Below, piece by piece: positions 35,163 to 43,194 of a DNA stretch of 43,194 bases. This DNA comes from Laspinema olomoucense D3b. GTDB taxonomy: Bacteria; Cyanobacteriota; Cyanobacteriia; Cyanobacteriales; Laspinemataceae. Position numbers and translations under genes: made by a program. Under the pieces are notes generated by a model. The model did not search any database and was not told where the DNA came from. It saw only the letters and a list, made by a program, of their open reading frames with translations. How positions within the stretch are numbered: position 1 is the stretch's first letter; each line of letters begins with the position of its first letter. The stretch covers positions 1-43,194 of the forward strand of contig NZ_JAMXFA010000050.1 in assembly GCF_025370785.1 (NCBI RefSeq), in the 5' to 3' direction.

Positions 35163-35489
35163 GATTCGTTACGGCGAGGGTAGAAACGGGCTATTCTAGC
35201 ATTTGACTCATTTTGCCATAGGTTAAACAAATGAGCAACCTGGGACCTAGGTGGGAGAGTGGAGGGATTTAGAGGGGAGATTGGGTCCAGAATTGCTGCC
35301 CCAAATTACTGAACAGAATAAGACCAGAGAACGACTGAAGTTGTTACTACAAACGAGGGGAAGTTTTTTGATTTTTCTGAATTAATTTTAAGTCGCCACT
35401 ATAAAAGGAGAAAGGCGCAAGGATAACCTTGCGCCTTTTTGATAACATCCCCTCTTTTTAAAAGGAGTTGGGGTGAATTTGTGCGGATT
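35163..35489. other. Spacer between the kinase and M48 genes
   Basis: No gene. It contains the hairpin at 35411-35438 and AT-rich sequence at 35370-35405. The promoter for the leftward kinase gene should lie in 35163-35260 but is not recognisable. Confidence 0.5.
35411..35440. terminator. 12 bp hairpin terminator downstream of the M48 gene
   Basis: AAAGGCGCAAGG (35411-35422) pairs perfectly with CCTTGCGCCTTT (35427-35438) around ATAA. A T-run follows on the plus strand, and CTCCTTTTAT follows on the minus strand, the direction of the M48 gene that ends 50 bases away. Confidence 0.8.
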
Positions 35490-37043
35490 TTATGCCCCAG
35501 CTAGGAAAAGTTCGACTGCATTGCCTGCCTCTTCTTCGGGGAAGAGTTCTTCCACTCGGCTTTGGATTTGGGCGTGGCGTTCGACGCCTTCAAAGGCGTA
35601 ACGGTTGTAACCATTGCGCTGGATTAACTCTTCCAAATAGCGGAGGCGATCGCTAGAGGCGGGGTGAGAAGATAACCAGTTTAAAATCCCTCGACTACCG
35701 CCATCTAATTCCGTGAAGGTTTCCATCAGGTTGCGTAAACCATCGGCGGCATAATTGCTATTCGCTAAGACTCTTGAGCCTAAAACATCGGCTTGTCGTT
35801 CGTTTTGGCGGCTGTAAGCGCGACCGACTAGGGCAGCAATTAAATCCCCCATTGGCACAACCCGATTTAAGTTAGAAAGTAGGGCACTTTGAACCACGCG
35901 CTGATAGCCATGAGACAACACAGCATGAGCCACTTCATGACCCAGTAAACCAGCCAGTTCGGCTTCGCTGTTAATTTTTTGGAGTGCGCCGGTATTCACG
36001 AACACTTTACCACCGGGAAGGGCAAAGGCATTGAGATTTTTGTCTTTGACCACGAAGAATTCATACTCAAATTCATCCCGTCCCATCAATTTAGCCATTT
36101 TCAGACCCACTTCATTGACGTAACTGACGATAGCCGGGTCATCGACCATTGGTAATTGCTTTTGGAAAGATTCCGCCAGTTGATTACCAAATGAGGCTTC
36201 TCCTTGCATCAACAGCATGGTGAGTTGAAGGGCGGGGATGGTTCCGGCAACGTTTCCCGTGAGGAGTAAATCCCCGATGGAGAGTGCGCCGGTGACGAGG
36301 GTTTGACCGATTAAGCGGCGGCGAATTCCAGAACGGTAACGACCTAAATCATCATCAGCGATCGCCTTAAATTCGGCAGCTTGAGGATGTTCCGGATACA
36401 GCACTGCAAATTGCCTTGCCGCAATGGAAGATTCCAACCATTTCTCTTCCATTTGTAAGGCCAAAATTTCCGCTTGAATTAATCCCGGTTCGTTGGGATA
36501 AAGAGTGGTAGCGCGTTCTAAAACAGCTAGGGCTTCGTCTCCTCTTCCGTACTGTTGTAAGGCTTGGACGAGCAATACATGACCGGGAATAAATTCCGGA
36601 TGTTTTTCGACTAATTGCTGTAACGGGACAAAAATTCGGGTTTCTAACTGTTGTTCAAATCCCGCTTGTGCTTCGCGCCAATAGACTCGACCCGCGCCGG
36701 ATAATTGTTCAGGATCGCTGATGGGTTGAGCGATCGCCTGTTCCCCTCGCGGTTGGGAAAACTCCCCTTTTACCTGGCGATAAAGTTGTTCTGCCCCTTG
36801 GGTGTCTCCGGCGAGGAAGAGGCGATCGGCTTCCACGAGGGTATTAAATTCTGGGGTTCCCGGCTCGAAAGCCAGTTCCAGCATTTGTTTTAAACTGGAG
36901 AAAGTGGGGATTTTGCTCTGAGGTGCAGTTACCCCGGTAGGTGGCAAGGTTGAGTAAGCGGGTGCAAAGGTCAGCAACAAATTCATGCTGAGGAATAAAG
37001 CCACTCCAACTGTTGCCCATAGCGCGTGCCGAAATCGTTTCAT
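35490..37043 (-). CDS. M48-family metalloprotease with N-terminal TPR-like region
   Basis: 517 residues. A signal peptide (MKRFRHALWATVGVALFLSM, cleavage probably near residue 30) sends it to the periplasm or membrane. Residues about 50-230 are helical repeats of the TPR kind (RADxxF, RATTLYPNEPGL). The peptidase core holds the zinc motif HEVAH (369-373) and the third ligand E415 in RQNERQADVLG. It resembles BepA/YfgC-type proteases that handle outer-membrane proteins, except that the TPR part comes first. The ribosome site AGAGGA lies 8 bases before the ATG. A terminator hairpin follows downstream. Confidence 0.92.
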   Translation of the reverse strand: MKRFRHALWATVGVALFLSMNLLLTFAPAYSTLPPTGVTAPQSKIPTFSSLKQMLELAFEPGTPEFNTLVEADRLFLAGDTQGAEQLYRQVKGEFSQPRGEQAIAQPISDPEQLSGAGRVYWREAQAGFEQQLETRIFVPLQQLVEKHPEFIPGHVLLVQALQQYGRGDEALAVLERATTLYPNEPGLIQAEILALQMEEKWLESSIAARQFAVLYPEHPQAAEFKAIADDDLGRYRSGIRRRLIGQTLVTGALSIGDLLLTGNVAGTIPALQLTMLLMQGEASFGNQLAESFQKQLPMVDDPAIVSYVNEVGLKMAKLMGRDEFEYEFFVVKDKNLNAFALPGGKVFVNTGALQKINSEAELAGLLGHEVAHAVLSHGYQRVVQSALLSNLNRVVPMGDLIAALVGRAYSRQNERQADVLGSRVLANSNYAADGLRNLMETFTELDGGSRGILNWLSSHPASSDRLRYLEELIQRNGYNRYAFEGVERHAQIQSRVEELFPEEEAGNAVELFLAGA

Positions 37044-37094
37044 TGGGGGGGTTCCTCTCGATTGGGTAAGGGATGATGATAGGGTTTCACGCTT

Positions 37095-37150
37095 TAGCCC
37101 GCACCCTCAAGGCTGGGGCTATACGGACAAAGCCCGCCTACGCGGGCTAA
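37095..37150 (+). repeat. Repeat A, single copy
   Basis: TAGCCCGCACCCTCAAGGCTGG begins at 37095 and the unit ends with the AGCCCGCC/GCGGGCT hairpin. It lies in the spacer upstream of the M48 gene, followed at 37174-37186 by a GGATTTGGTAT end like that of the MITE-like element. Confidence 0.85.
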
Positions 37151-37297
37151 GAGAGAAAACAGGTCTTTGACAATGGGATTTGGTATTAGCTTCTTAGAAC
37201 CCGAATCTGAATCATGAGTTTCCTTGGAGAGTGCAACATCAAAGATGAAGGAGCTTTAAACCCGCTTCCCGAGACCAAAATCCGGTTTTTGATAGCT

Positions 37298-38005
37298 TTA
37301 CATGGATTTTTCCAGTTCCTCTTCCAGGAGTTGCTGATAAATGGTGGGTAAATAGGCGCTCATGGAATTAGTTTCAATCCCGTAGCCGAGACTGGTCCAA
37401 GTTCCCGAGAGCAGATATAAGACTTCATCTAATTTTCCTTGTTTCAATAATTCGGAAATGTTCACTCCCCACGCTTCTTCATCTTTTAGCCACGCATAAA
37501 CGACTTTATCTTGGAATTTTGGTTCAAAACTATAGGATTTCCAAAACCAGGTGCCGTCGGGGTTAGGGTGGTAGCGTTCGGCCATTTCTTCCCAGGTTGT
37601 GGTGATAAACTGATAGCGACCGGCAGCGGTGCTACAGTTGTTGAGATTGGGTCCGGCGACGATTCGCACGCAGCGATCGGGATGGCGGTTGAAGTCGTCA
37701 ATATATTGGCCGCCATAGATCACGGCGTAGGGCTGGTCCACGTTGGATTCACTGGCGGAAATGGTTCGCATCAGGGCGCGGATGTAGGGGTCACCATCCT
37801 CCATGACTAAGGGCGGTAAGGGGGCCATCACTGCGGGCGGCAGGGGTTCGGTGCGACGAAAGATGACGTTATAAAACAGCATAGGCAAGGCGATCGCCCC
37901 GGCCAGCAACAAGACAAACTGTCTGAATTTCGGGGGTTTTCTTCGCCGCTTAACTAGCGGGTTTTGACTCGATTTTAAGGGTTTTAAAGAAGATTCAGAA
38001 ACCAT
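37298..38005 (-). CDS. Membrane-anchored lysozyme-like muramidase (GH104-like)
   Basis: 235 residues. A basic N-terminus (KRRRKPPKFRQF) leads into one membrane span (about 29-46), then a Pro-rich stretch and a lysozyme-like domain: MRTISASESNVDQPYAVIYG contains the probable acid Glu, then FNRHPDRCV, and STAAGRYQFITTTWEEMAE is the family's best signature. LSGTWTSLGYG ends the domain. Related phage and bacterial enzymes cleave the glycan of peptidoglycan, so this one may trim cell wall from the periplasmic face. The length suits one domain plus anchor. No phage genes surround it. Confidence 0.85.
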   Translation of the reverse strand: MVSESSLKPLKSSQNPLVKRRRKPPKFRQFVLLLAGAIALPMLFYNVIFRRTEPLPPAVMAPLPPLVMEDGDPYIRALMRTISASESNVDQPYAVIYGGQYIDDFNRHPDRCVRIVAGPNLNNCSTAAGRYQFITTTWEEMAERYHPNPDGTWFWKSYSFEPKFQDKVVYAWLKDEEAWGVNISELLKQGKLDEVLYLLSGTWTSLGYGIETNSMSAYLPTIYQQLLEEELEKSM

Positions 38006-38468
38006 AAGGGATGATGAATGATTCAGGAATTAGGGTTGATTTTCCAGTATTTTAGGTTTTATTAAACCGATGTAATTCTGCTTGATGCAGTTGGTTTTCT
38101 AGGTTCTAATTTAAGGAAAACCTGGAGCCAGTCGGGGCTATTTTCCGATATTAAATGCCCCTTGCGTCAGGTTCGTCACGCACCCTCTTAATGGAAGTAT
38201 ATAGAGCCTTTCTCTGGTTGGTGAATTACCTTAAGGATCCCCCTAAATCCCCCTTGAAAAGGGGGACTTTCCCGGCAAATCCTCTTTTTCAAGGGGAATT
38301 TTCCAGGTCCCCCCCGTGATAGAAACATTTATTCCTCTGGCTCCCCCCTTGTAAAGGGGGGCAGGGGGGGATCTCTGGGGGGAGCGAATAGACGTACCTC
38401 ATGAATGGGAAAATTGCTATATCCAGGTTGATTAGCCCAGATTACGCCTAATTCTAACCGTGTTTGAA
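38006..38468. other. Spacer with a palindromic element
   Basis: No gene. The central part is the element at 38236-38373. The stretch 38030-38110 is AT-rich and may hold the promoter of the lysozyme-like gene. Nothing else is recognised. Confidence 0.5.
38236..38373. repeat. Palindromic element with GATCCCCC/GGGGGATC ends
   Basis: About 138 bp beginning GATCCCCCTAAATCCCCCTT and ending with GGGGGGGATC. Internal CCCCCTTGAAAAGGGGG and CCCCCTTGTAAAGGGGG hairpins lie at each side. This design is common in cyanobacterial spacers. Confidence 0.75.
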
Positions 38469-39128
38469 TTAAACCACACTGGCAAATAGCTCAGGGAATG
38501 CTTGGGCTGGTGCTTCCGCATTGGTGACAATTTCCACGATTTTATTTCGGGCAGCCGGTTGAAATAGGGCTTCGACGCTGACTAAGGCGACTTTAGTTCG
38601 GGGAATGCTCCCTTCAAATAATTTATCCTGAGATTTCATGACGATCGCGGCTTCATCTTCGGTATTTTTTAATCCGCCTGGACGAACAATGGTGTAAGCT
38701 AAACCGCTGTTTTCGATATATTTTTCCGCTTGTCTTTTCCAGACTAAAATCAGCCAAAATAAATTGAGCGGATGGAATAAGTTAGAGACGCACAAGGAGG
38801 AAACCAGAACAAAATGTTCGATTCCCTTGACTTTGGCGACATCCACGAGGTGCTTGGTCCCTTCATAGTCAATGCGATAGGGTCCCGTGGGGTCAAAACT
38901 GGGAGTTGCACCCGTGGCGCATAACACCACAGTACAATCGGCGATCGCCTCTTTGAGACTCTGGGGATTCAAGACATCCCCCACCACTAACTCCACCTGG
39001 GGAGGTAAGAGTTGCTGACCTTTCTCCAAGTTCCGCACCAATGCGCGCACAGGAATCCCCCGCTTGACCAATTCTTCGACAATTCGTCGTCCCGTTTGTC
39101 CCGTGGCACCCGCTACAAATGCTTTCAT
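38469..39128 (-). CDS. Atypical SDR (NAD(P)H-binding) protein
   Basis: 219-residue Rossmann protein of the NmrA/atypical SDR kind. The glycine motif GATGQTGRRIVEEL lies at 8-21, followed by VRALVRNLEK (NADP-favouring basic residues), VVGDVLNP, CATGATPSFDPTGPYRIDYE, HFVLVSSL and YTIVRPGGL. The active-site Tyr-Lys pair of classical SDRs is not evident, so it may act as a cofactor sensor or an unusual reductase. Related cyanobacterial proteins include Tic62-like and chlorophyll-pathway reductases, but none can be named here. Confidence 0.85.
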   Translation of the reverse strand: MKAFVAGATGQTGRRIVEELVKRGIPVRALVRNLEKGQQLLPPQVELVVGDVLNPQSLKEAIADCTVVLCATGATPSFDPTGPYRIDYEGTKHLVDVAKVKGIEHFVLVSSLCVSNLFHPLNLFWLILVWKRQAEKYIENSGLAYTIVRPGGLKNTEDEAAIVMKSQDKLFEGSIPRTKVALVSVEALFQPAARNKIVEIVTNAEAPAQAFPELFASVV

Positions 39129-39477
39129 CAGTTTTTTCGGTAAAATTATGGATTGAATGTGAAATTATTGCTGTTTTGCAATAGGGGGCAGCAGTTAGCA
39201 CCCCAAACCTCCTCTAGTTTAAAAAATTTGGGGGCCGATCGCGATCGCCTAGGTTCGGATATCTACATCACAGAACCTTCCTTGGGTGATTGTTTATTAT
39301 AGAAACGGATGCCAGCTCAACCTTGATTCCAGTCAAGGCGAAGCTTACCCCAATCAAGGAAAGTCGGGCAGAATTACGGATTTCCTCCCTTCCAAGGACA
39401 AGATAACGTAGAGAAAATAGCATCCAGCCACCTCGGTGGTCGTACAAAAACACAAACCCTCAATCAGGGAAGCGGTT
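39129..39477. other. Spacer without recognisable content
   Basis: 349 bp between divergent genes. Only a HIP1-like GATCGCGATCGCC stretch (39238-39250) and a weak CCTTGA/TCAAGG hairpin (39321-39338) are seen. No gene is supported; GTG 39436, the longer ORF start, is discarded in favour of ATG 39478. Confidence 0.5.
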
Positions 39478-40233
39478 ATGCAGTCAGATATTTTAAACCA
39501 TAAGCAAACATCCATCGATGGCGATCGCGAGGCATCTACCTCCGTTGCTTGTGAACCGATGTGGTTTCAGACTCATTTTGTCGGATGCATGGAAATGTAT
39601 GCCGATGTGGAAACCGTTGCTGCCTATTTTGACGTTCACCAAGGATGGTTTAAACGCTGTGCTCGTCCGATGCAGGCAGATGCTTTAGGGGAAAATGGCT
39701 ATGCTCTAACTATTGGGCGTTTTGGTGCACTCGGTTATGAAGTGGAACCGAAAATTGGTCTGAACCTCTTGCCACAACAAAATCGGGTTTATCTCATCGA
39801 AACGATCGCGATTCCAGATTATGTTCCCCCAGGTTATGACGTAGAGTTTAAAGCAGCCCAGGAATTGGTAGAAATTCCGGCAGATTATTCTAATATCAAA
39901 CTCCGCCACACTGAGGACTTACCCGCCACTATGACTCGGGTGGAGTGGAATTTAGATTTAAAGGTGGGGGTTTGTTTTCCCAAGTTCATTCATGCCTTAC
40001 CCCTCCCCCTCGTCCAAAAAACTGGCGATCGCCTCTTGGCGCAAATCGTTAAACAAGTCTCCCGTCGCTTAACCTACAAAGTCCAGGAAGATTTTCACTC
40101 CACCATCGGGCGCGATCGCCTGGAACTCTTCAAGAAAAAACGCGCCAAAACCTCCAACTTCGATCTATGTCGTCAATGTAGCGGTTCCAATGGCACTGGC
40201 GACGAGATCCCCGAGGAAGGCGAAACGCCCTAA
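39478..40233 (+). CDS. DUF1997 domain protein
   Basis: 251-residue protein with the DUF1997 pattern (MWFQTHFVGCMEMYADVETV, VAAYFDVHQGWFKRCARPMQ, NGYALTIGRFGALGYEVEPK, IGLNLLP, TMTRVEWNLDLKVGVCFP), a lipid-binding-like fold known mostly from cyanobacteria and plastids with no proven role. ATG 39478 follows AGGGAAG by 5 bases. The last 35 residues carry CRQC and end in an acidic GDEIPEEGETP, possibly disordered. A strong hairpin at 40241-40276 follows the stop by seven bases. Confidence 0.85.
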   Translation: MQSDILNHKQTSIDGDREASTSVACEPMWFQTHFVGCMEMYADVETVAAYFDVHQGWFKRCARPMQADALGENGYALTIGRFGALGYEVEPKIGLNLLPQQNRVYLIETIAIPDYVPPGYDVEFKAAQELVEIPADYSNIKLRHTEDLPATMTRVEWNLDLKVGVCFPKFIHALPLPLVQKTGDRLLAQIVKQVSRRLTYKVQEDFHSTIGRDRLELFKKKRAKTSNFDLCRQCSGSNGTGDEIPEEGETP

Positions 40234-40240
40234 CAAATAT

Positions 40241-40276
40241 CCGGTCCCCTCCCCGCTATCGTGGGGAAGGGACCGG
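40241..40276. terminator. Hairpin just downstream of the DUF1997 gene
   Basis: CCGGTCCCCTCCCC (40241-40254) pairs with GGGGAAGGGACCGG (40263-40276) with one mismatch and an eight-base loop. No T-run follows, so termination is plausible but unproven. Confidence 0.6.
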
Positions 40277-40307
40277 AGGTGGCTGCATCCTAGGCGATCG
40301 CCTCGGG

Positions 40308-40483
40308 TCCTCGTGACGTGGCTGAAGCCGCGTCACGCACAATTGGCGGCTCTGCCGCCTCTAGCGCTGGTGAAGAGTTGAAGCAGTGACAAGTAAAATA
40401 GGCAGCGATTAGCCCTTGTTTGGGGACCGGAGGCAGAGGAGCCTCCTTAAGAGCGTGACGCGGCTTCAGCCACGTCACGAGGA
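40308..40483. repeat. Element with 31 bp perfect inverted arms
   Basis: The arm at 40308-40338 (TCCTCGTGACGTGGCTGAAG and the next 11 bases) is the exact reverse complement of 40453-40483. The 114 bp between the arms holds more short palindromes (GGCGGC/GCCGCC at 40345-40362). Each arm is itself nearly palindromic (GTGACG...CGTCAC). There is no coding capacity. It sits between the convergent DUF1997 and DUF4079 genes. Confidence 0.9.
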
Positions 40484-40528
40484 TAATCGGGTTTCTTGTC
40501 CTAGCTAATCTAAGACTGTAACGGCGTC

Positions 40529-41002
40529 TTAGGAAGCACTGCTCAGAATCTTTTGCACGATTTGCAATCCCGTGAAGGCTTGCCAGCCAAACAGGGTGAG
40601 CAAGGTCATATTCATCGCCACATGAGTCACTCTTGCCCAAGCAACTCCTTGCTGCATGAAGGGCACGAGGGAGGCGGAAATTGCCACCATTGTGGTCATG
40701 CCTAAGCCCACAAGCAGGTGCGGACCAAAAAACAGCTTGCCATTATTCACATAAGTGGCAGCCATACCCACAACGGTGCCGAATACCATCAGGGCCAACA
40801 TCACGGACCCGATTTGGTAATGCTTAATATTGTATTTGCCCTTAATCAGCTCTTTTTTCTCTTCTCCGGTAGCTTGCCTGGTGCGCTTGAGTTTCACTCC
40901 CAGGTAAAGGGCATAAATAGAGAGTCCAAATAACACCCACATCAACAAGGGGTGGAAGAAGGTCAATCCCGTTTGTAACGGTGCGGGCAGTTCTATGGTC
41001 AT
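40529..41002 (-). CDS. DUF4079 integral membrane protein
   Basis: 157 residues with four hydrophobic spans: FHPLLMWVLFGLSIYALYLG, IGSVMLALMVFGTVVGMAAT, LLVGLGMTTMVAISASLVPF and AMNMTLLTLFGWQAFTGLQI. His residues near span ends (FHPLL, GPHLLVG, THVAMN) recall cytochrome b561-like heme coordination, but this is only an inference. The family is widespread in cyanobacteria and plastids. GGAGA lies 5 bases before the ATG. Confidence 0.85.
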   Translation of the reverse strand: MTIELPAPLQTGLTFFHPLLMWVLFGLSIYALYLGVKLKRTRQATGEEKKELIKGKYNIKHYQIGSVMLALMVFGTVVGMAATYVNNGKLFFGPHLLVGLGMTTMVAISASLVPFMQQGVAWARVTHVAMNMTLLTLFGWQAFTGLQIVQKILSSAS

Positions 41003-41072
41003 GGTGTTCTCCAGATGGCATGAGGATCTTCATAAAACTTATCATAATTTGGGTCTGGAGACTTGAAAATCC

Positions 41073-41109
41073 CCCACCCTTAAGGGTGGCCCTACCTGAA
41101 CAAAGCGGC
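41073..41109 (+). repeat. Repeat A, truncated copy
   Basis: CCCACCCTTAAGGGTGGCCC, then CTACCTGAACAAAG, is the left half of repeat A. The second hairpin is missing and replaced by unrelated sequence. Confidence 0.75.
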
Positions 41110-41234
41110 GTTATTGTAGCAGTCGGGGATCCGGCGCGATCGCTCTTGGGAATATCTGCTTTGCGATCGCGGTTGATTGTCGGCTCCTTTCGCGATACCG
41201 TTAAATTACCCCGAGATTGAGTCGATCGCAGCAA

Positions 41235-42707
41235 ATGCTCTCCAACCAGGATCTCTTATTAATTCAGGCGGCTCGAATTGGCAACATTCATCAAGTCATT
41301 ACTCTGCTGGCTGAGGGTGCTCGTGTCAATGCCAAAGATCGAGAAGGCACAACCCCGTTAATGTTTGCCTCCCAAAAAGGTTACACAGAAATCGCCCGTC
41401 ACTTGCTCGAAGCCGGTGCCGATGCGAATCTTCCCCGAGAAAAGTACGGCATCACCCCATTGATGTTCGCGGCAGCTAATCATCAGATTGATGTGGTCCG
41501 CCTGTTACTCTCCTCGGGAGCACAGGTGAACGCCCGGAATGATGATGGCAGTACGGCACTGATGGTGGCTGCACTCAAAGGCAATCCAGCGATCGCCGAT
41601 TTGCTGTTAGCCCAAGGTGCACAACCCAATATCAAAGATAAAGATGACGATACCGCCCTCAAACTTGCCATTGTCGAGGGTCATATTGCTATTGTTCGGT
41701 CTCTCCTGGCAGCAGAGGCGAATTTAGAGGCGATCTCCAACCTCGATTCCCTCTTATTCCGCATCGCCCAGAAGGGGAATGCGGAACTGTTAGAACTGCT
41801 GATCCAAAAGGGTCTCTCCTGTCAAAAATACGATTGCGGCAGTGCCTTGCTGGAAGCGGCAGAACGCGGGGACCTGCCCATTGTGCAAATCTTGTTAGCG
41901 GGCGGGACTAACCCCAATGTTACGGATAAAGATGCTGAAACTCCCCTGCTACTGGCGAGCGATCGCGGCCATACCGAGGTCGTAATCGCCCTACTGGCCG
42001 CTGGTGCCGATGTCAATGTCAAAAATCTCGATGGCTTTACCCCCCTGATGGCTGGGGCATCTGGCGGCCATTGGGAGATGGTGCGATCGCTGCTGGATGC
42101 CGGTGCCGAGATTAATGCCAGCGATAGCGACGGAGAAACCGCCTTAAATTGGGCTGTAGTCGAAGGGTATGGCGATGTGGTCAACCTGTTACTCGATAGA
42201 GGTGCCGATTTCCAACGGTGCAATCGTTTGGGAGATACCCCCTTATTTGTCGCCGCCTTGCACGATCGCGCCGATATCGTGGCGGCCCTCCTCCACAAGG
42301 GTGCAGAGGTCAACCCCACCAACTTTGACGAAACCCCCCTCACCGCCACCGCTGAACTCGGCCATCTGGACACCATCCGAGTCTTACTAAAAGCCGGTGC
42401 CAACCCCAATGCCGTCTCCACCGGAGGCAGAACCGCCCTGATGAAAGCTGCCGATCGCAATTTGACCGAAGTTATCGAGGTCCTTGTTGCTGCCGGTGCC
42501 GATGTCAACCGTCAAGATGAAGCTGGGGCCACCGCCTTGATGTGGGCCGCTCATCGGGGTTTTGAGGAAGCGGTGTACCTTTTAATCTCTGCCGGTGCCA
42601 ATGTTAATCTTAAAAATCGCGGAGGTTACACCGCCTTGGCGATCGCGGAGTTTAATGGCTACAAAAAAGTGGCGCGATCGCTCCGGAATGCCGGAACTCA
42701 AGAATAA
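41235..42707 (+). CDS. Ankyrin-repeat protein
   Basis: 490 residues made almost wholly of about 14 ankyrin units of 33 residues (G.TPLM.A...GH.E.V..LL.AGA..N pattern), from MLSNQDLLLIQAARIGN to the C-terminus GYTALAIAEFNGY. There is no signal peptide, membrane span or catalytic domain, so it should be a cytosolic protein-binding scaffold. The fifth unit (NLDSLLFRIAQKGN) and the sixth are the least canonical. ATG 41235 is preferred; TTG 41217, six codons earlier, has no better ribosome site. The gene is flanked by repeats on both sides and has no partner gene. Confidence 0.88.
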   Translation: MLSNQDLLLIQAARIGNIHQVITLLAEGARVNAKDREGTTPLMFASQKGYTEIARHLLEAGADANLPREKYGITPLMFAAANHQIDVVRLLLSSGAQVNARNDDGSTALMVAALKGNPAIADLLLAQGAQPNIKDKDDDTALKLAIVEGHIAIVRSLLAAEANLEAISNLDSLLFRIAQKGNAELLELLIQKGLSCQKYDCGSALLEAAERGDLPIVQILLAGGTNPNVTDKDAETPLLLASDRGHTEVVIALLAAGADVNVKNLDGFTPLMAGASGGHWEMVRSLLDAGAEINASDSDGETALNWAVVEGYGDVVNLLLDRGADFQRCNRLGDTPLFVAALHDRADIVAALLHKGAEVNPTNFDETPLTATAELGHLDTIRVLLKAGANPNAVSTGGRTALMKAADRNLTEVIEVLVAAGADVNRQDEAGATALMWAAHRGFEEAVYLLISAGANVNLKNRGGYTALAIAEFNGYKKVARSLRNAGTQE

Positions 42708-42736
42708 ACAGAAGAGACCTCTCCCCTAAGAGGGGA

Positions 42737-42764
42737 GGTAGGGCTGTTTCATTCTAAAATTTTC
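42737..42764. repeat. 28 bp direct repeat, left copy
   Basis: GGTAGGGCTGTTTCATTCTA and the next eight bases (AAATTTTC) recur exactly at 43155-43182, on the other side of the satellite. A CTCCCCT/AGGGGAG hairpin (42721-42737) precedes it, 14 bases past the ankyrin-gene stop. Confidence 0.95.
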
Positions 42765-42877
42765 ATTACCCCATAAGCTTTACAGCCCAAGGGTTTTCGG
42801 TCTGATTTCCTAAGTTTAAACTAAGGACCACCCCGCCCCTACGGGGCACCCCTCCACAGGAGGGGAATTTTGGGGCT

Positions 42878-43182
42878 GATTCCCCTCCAAGGGAGGGGTG
42901 CCCCTTCGGGGCGGGATGGTAATTCCCCTCCCTTGGAGGGGTACCCCAAAGGGGCGGGGTGGTAATTCCCCTCCCTTGGAGGGGTGCCCCAAAGGGGCGG
43001 GGTGGTAATTCCCCTCCCTTGGAGGGGTGCCCCGAAGGGGCGGGGTGGTAATTCCCCTCCCTTGGAGGGGTGCCCCAAAGGGGCGGGGTGGTAATTCCCC
43101 CCCACAGGAGGGGTGCCCCAAAGGGGCGGGGTGGTAATTCCCCCCCACAGGAGGGGTAGGGCTGTTTCATTCTAAAATTTTC
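42878..43182. repeat. 43 bp satellite array, closed by the 28 bp repeat
   Basis: Units start at 42878, 42921, 42964, 43007, 43050, 43093 and 43136, exactly 43 bp apart; the last is partial. Each carries two hairpins (CCCCTCCCTTGGAGGGG and GCCCCAAAGGGGC) and ends GGGGTGGT. The last two units use CCCCCCCACAGGAGGGG in place of CCCCTCCCTTGGAGGGG. Units are contiguous, with no variable spacers. Sequence 42820-42877, just before, holds an inverted fragment of the same unit. No gene. Confidence 0.95.
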
Positions 43183-43194
43183 CCGACGCCCTAG

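Noticed and set aside
41822-42508. 228-residue minus-strand ORF
   Set aside because: Antisense shadow of the ankyrin repeats; Ser/Ala-rich and patternless.
42878-43155. Regular repeat spacing suggestive of CRISPR
   Set aside because: The 43 bp units are contiguous with no variable spacers, and no cas gene is nearby.
42766-43170. Proline/glycine-rich minus-strand ORFs up to 134 residues
   Set aside because: Pure product of translating the satellite in three frames.

Overview
The window looks like chromosomal DNA of a filamentous, non-heterocystous cyanobacterium of the Oscillatoria type. The genus cannot be fixed from sequence alone. The evidence is the very frequent GCGATCGC (HIP1) octamer in genes and spacers, an oxygenic-type phosphoribulokinase with both regulatory cysteine pairs, a ferredoxin-NADP reductase carrying a phycobilisome-linker (CpcD-like) domain, several families known mainly from cyanobacteria (DUF1997, DUF4079, Uma2), and spacers full of short palindromic repeats.

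Layout. 1-8290: a methyltransferase, then divergent prk and petH separated by a 575 bp spacer, a Uma2 nuclease, a Phd/PIN toxin-antitoxin pair, homoserine dehydrogenase, a spacer carrying an inserted repeat element, and a second methyltransferase. 8540-12063: two overlapping genes for exported seven-bladed WD40 propellers, one fused to three SLH domains and the other to a trypsin-like domain that has lost its catalytic histidine. 12130-20081: another Uma2 gene, a DUF2062 membrane protein, mnmE, a 970-residue MASE1/histidine kinase/receiver/PP2C hybrid, a DUF2470 protein, a 41-residue putative membrane peptide and a DegT-type aminotransferase. 20423-29182: a third Uma2 gene, then a defence-type region with hsdS-hsdM-hsdR (type I restriction-modification) and two UPF0175/DUF3368 toxin-antitoxin modules arranged tail to tail. 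Three same-orientation copies of a degenerate repeat (21301, 27161, 29076) lie on either side of the hsd operon and of the toxin-antitoxin pair. Two of them are attached to decayed starts of one gene family. 29391-43194: a SagB-type oxidoreductase, an unrecognised membrane-anchored protein, a Ser/Thr kinase with ten TPRs, an M48 metalloprotease, a membrane-anchored lysozyme-like enzyme, an atypical SDR, DUF1997 and DUF4079 proteins, a large ankyrin-repeat protein and a 43 bp satellite array.

How the parts relate. prk and petH connect photosynthetic electron flow (NADPH) to the Calvin cycle and share one regulatory spacer. The SLH-WD40 and pseudo-protease-WD40 pair is probably translationally coupled and acts outside the cytoplasm; its function is unknown. 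The most unusual non-coding feature is a dispersed family of about 55 bp double-hairpin repeats (nine copies). At two convergent gene ends it forms a composite structure: repeat, long perfect palindrome, inverted repeat. I found no tRNA, rRNA or CRISPR array.
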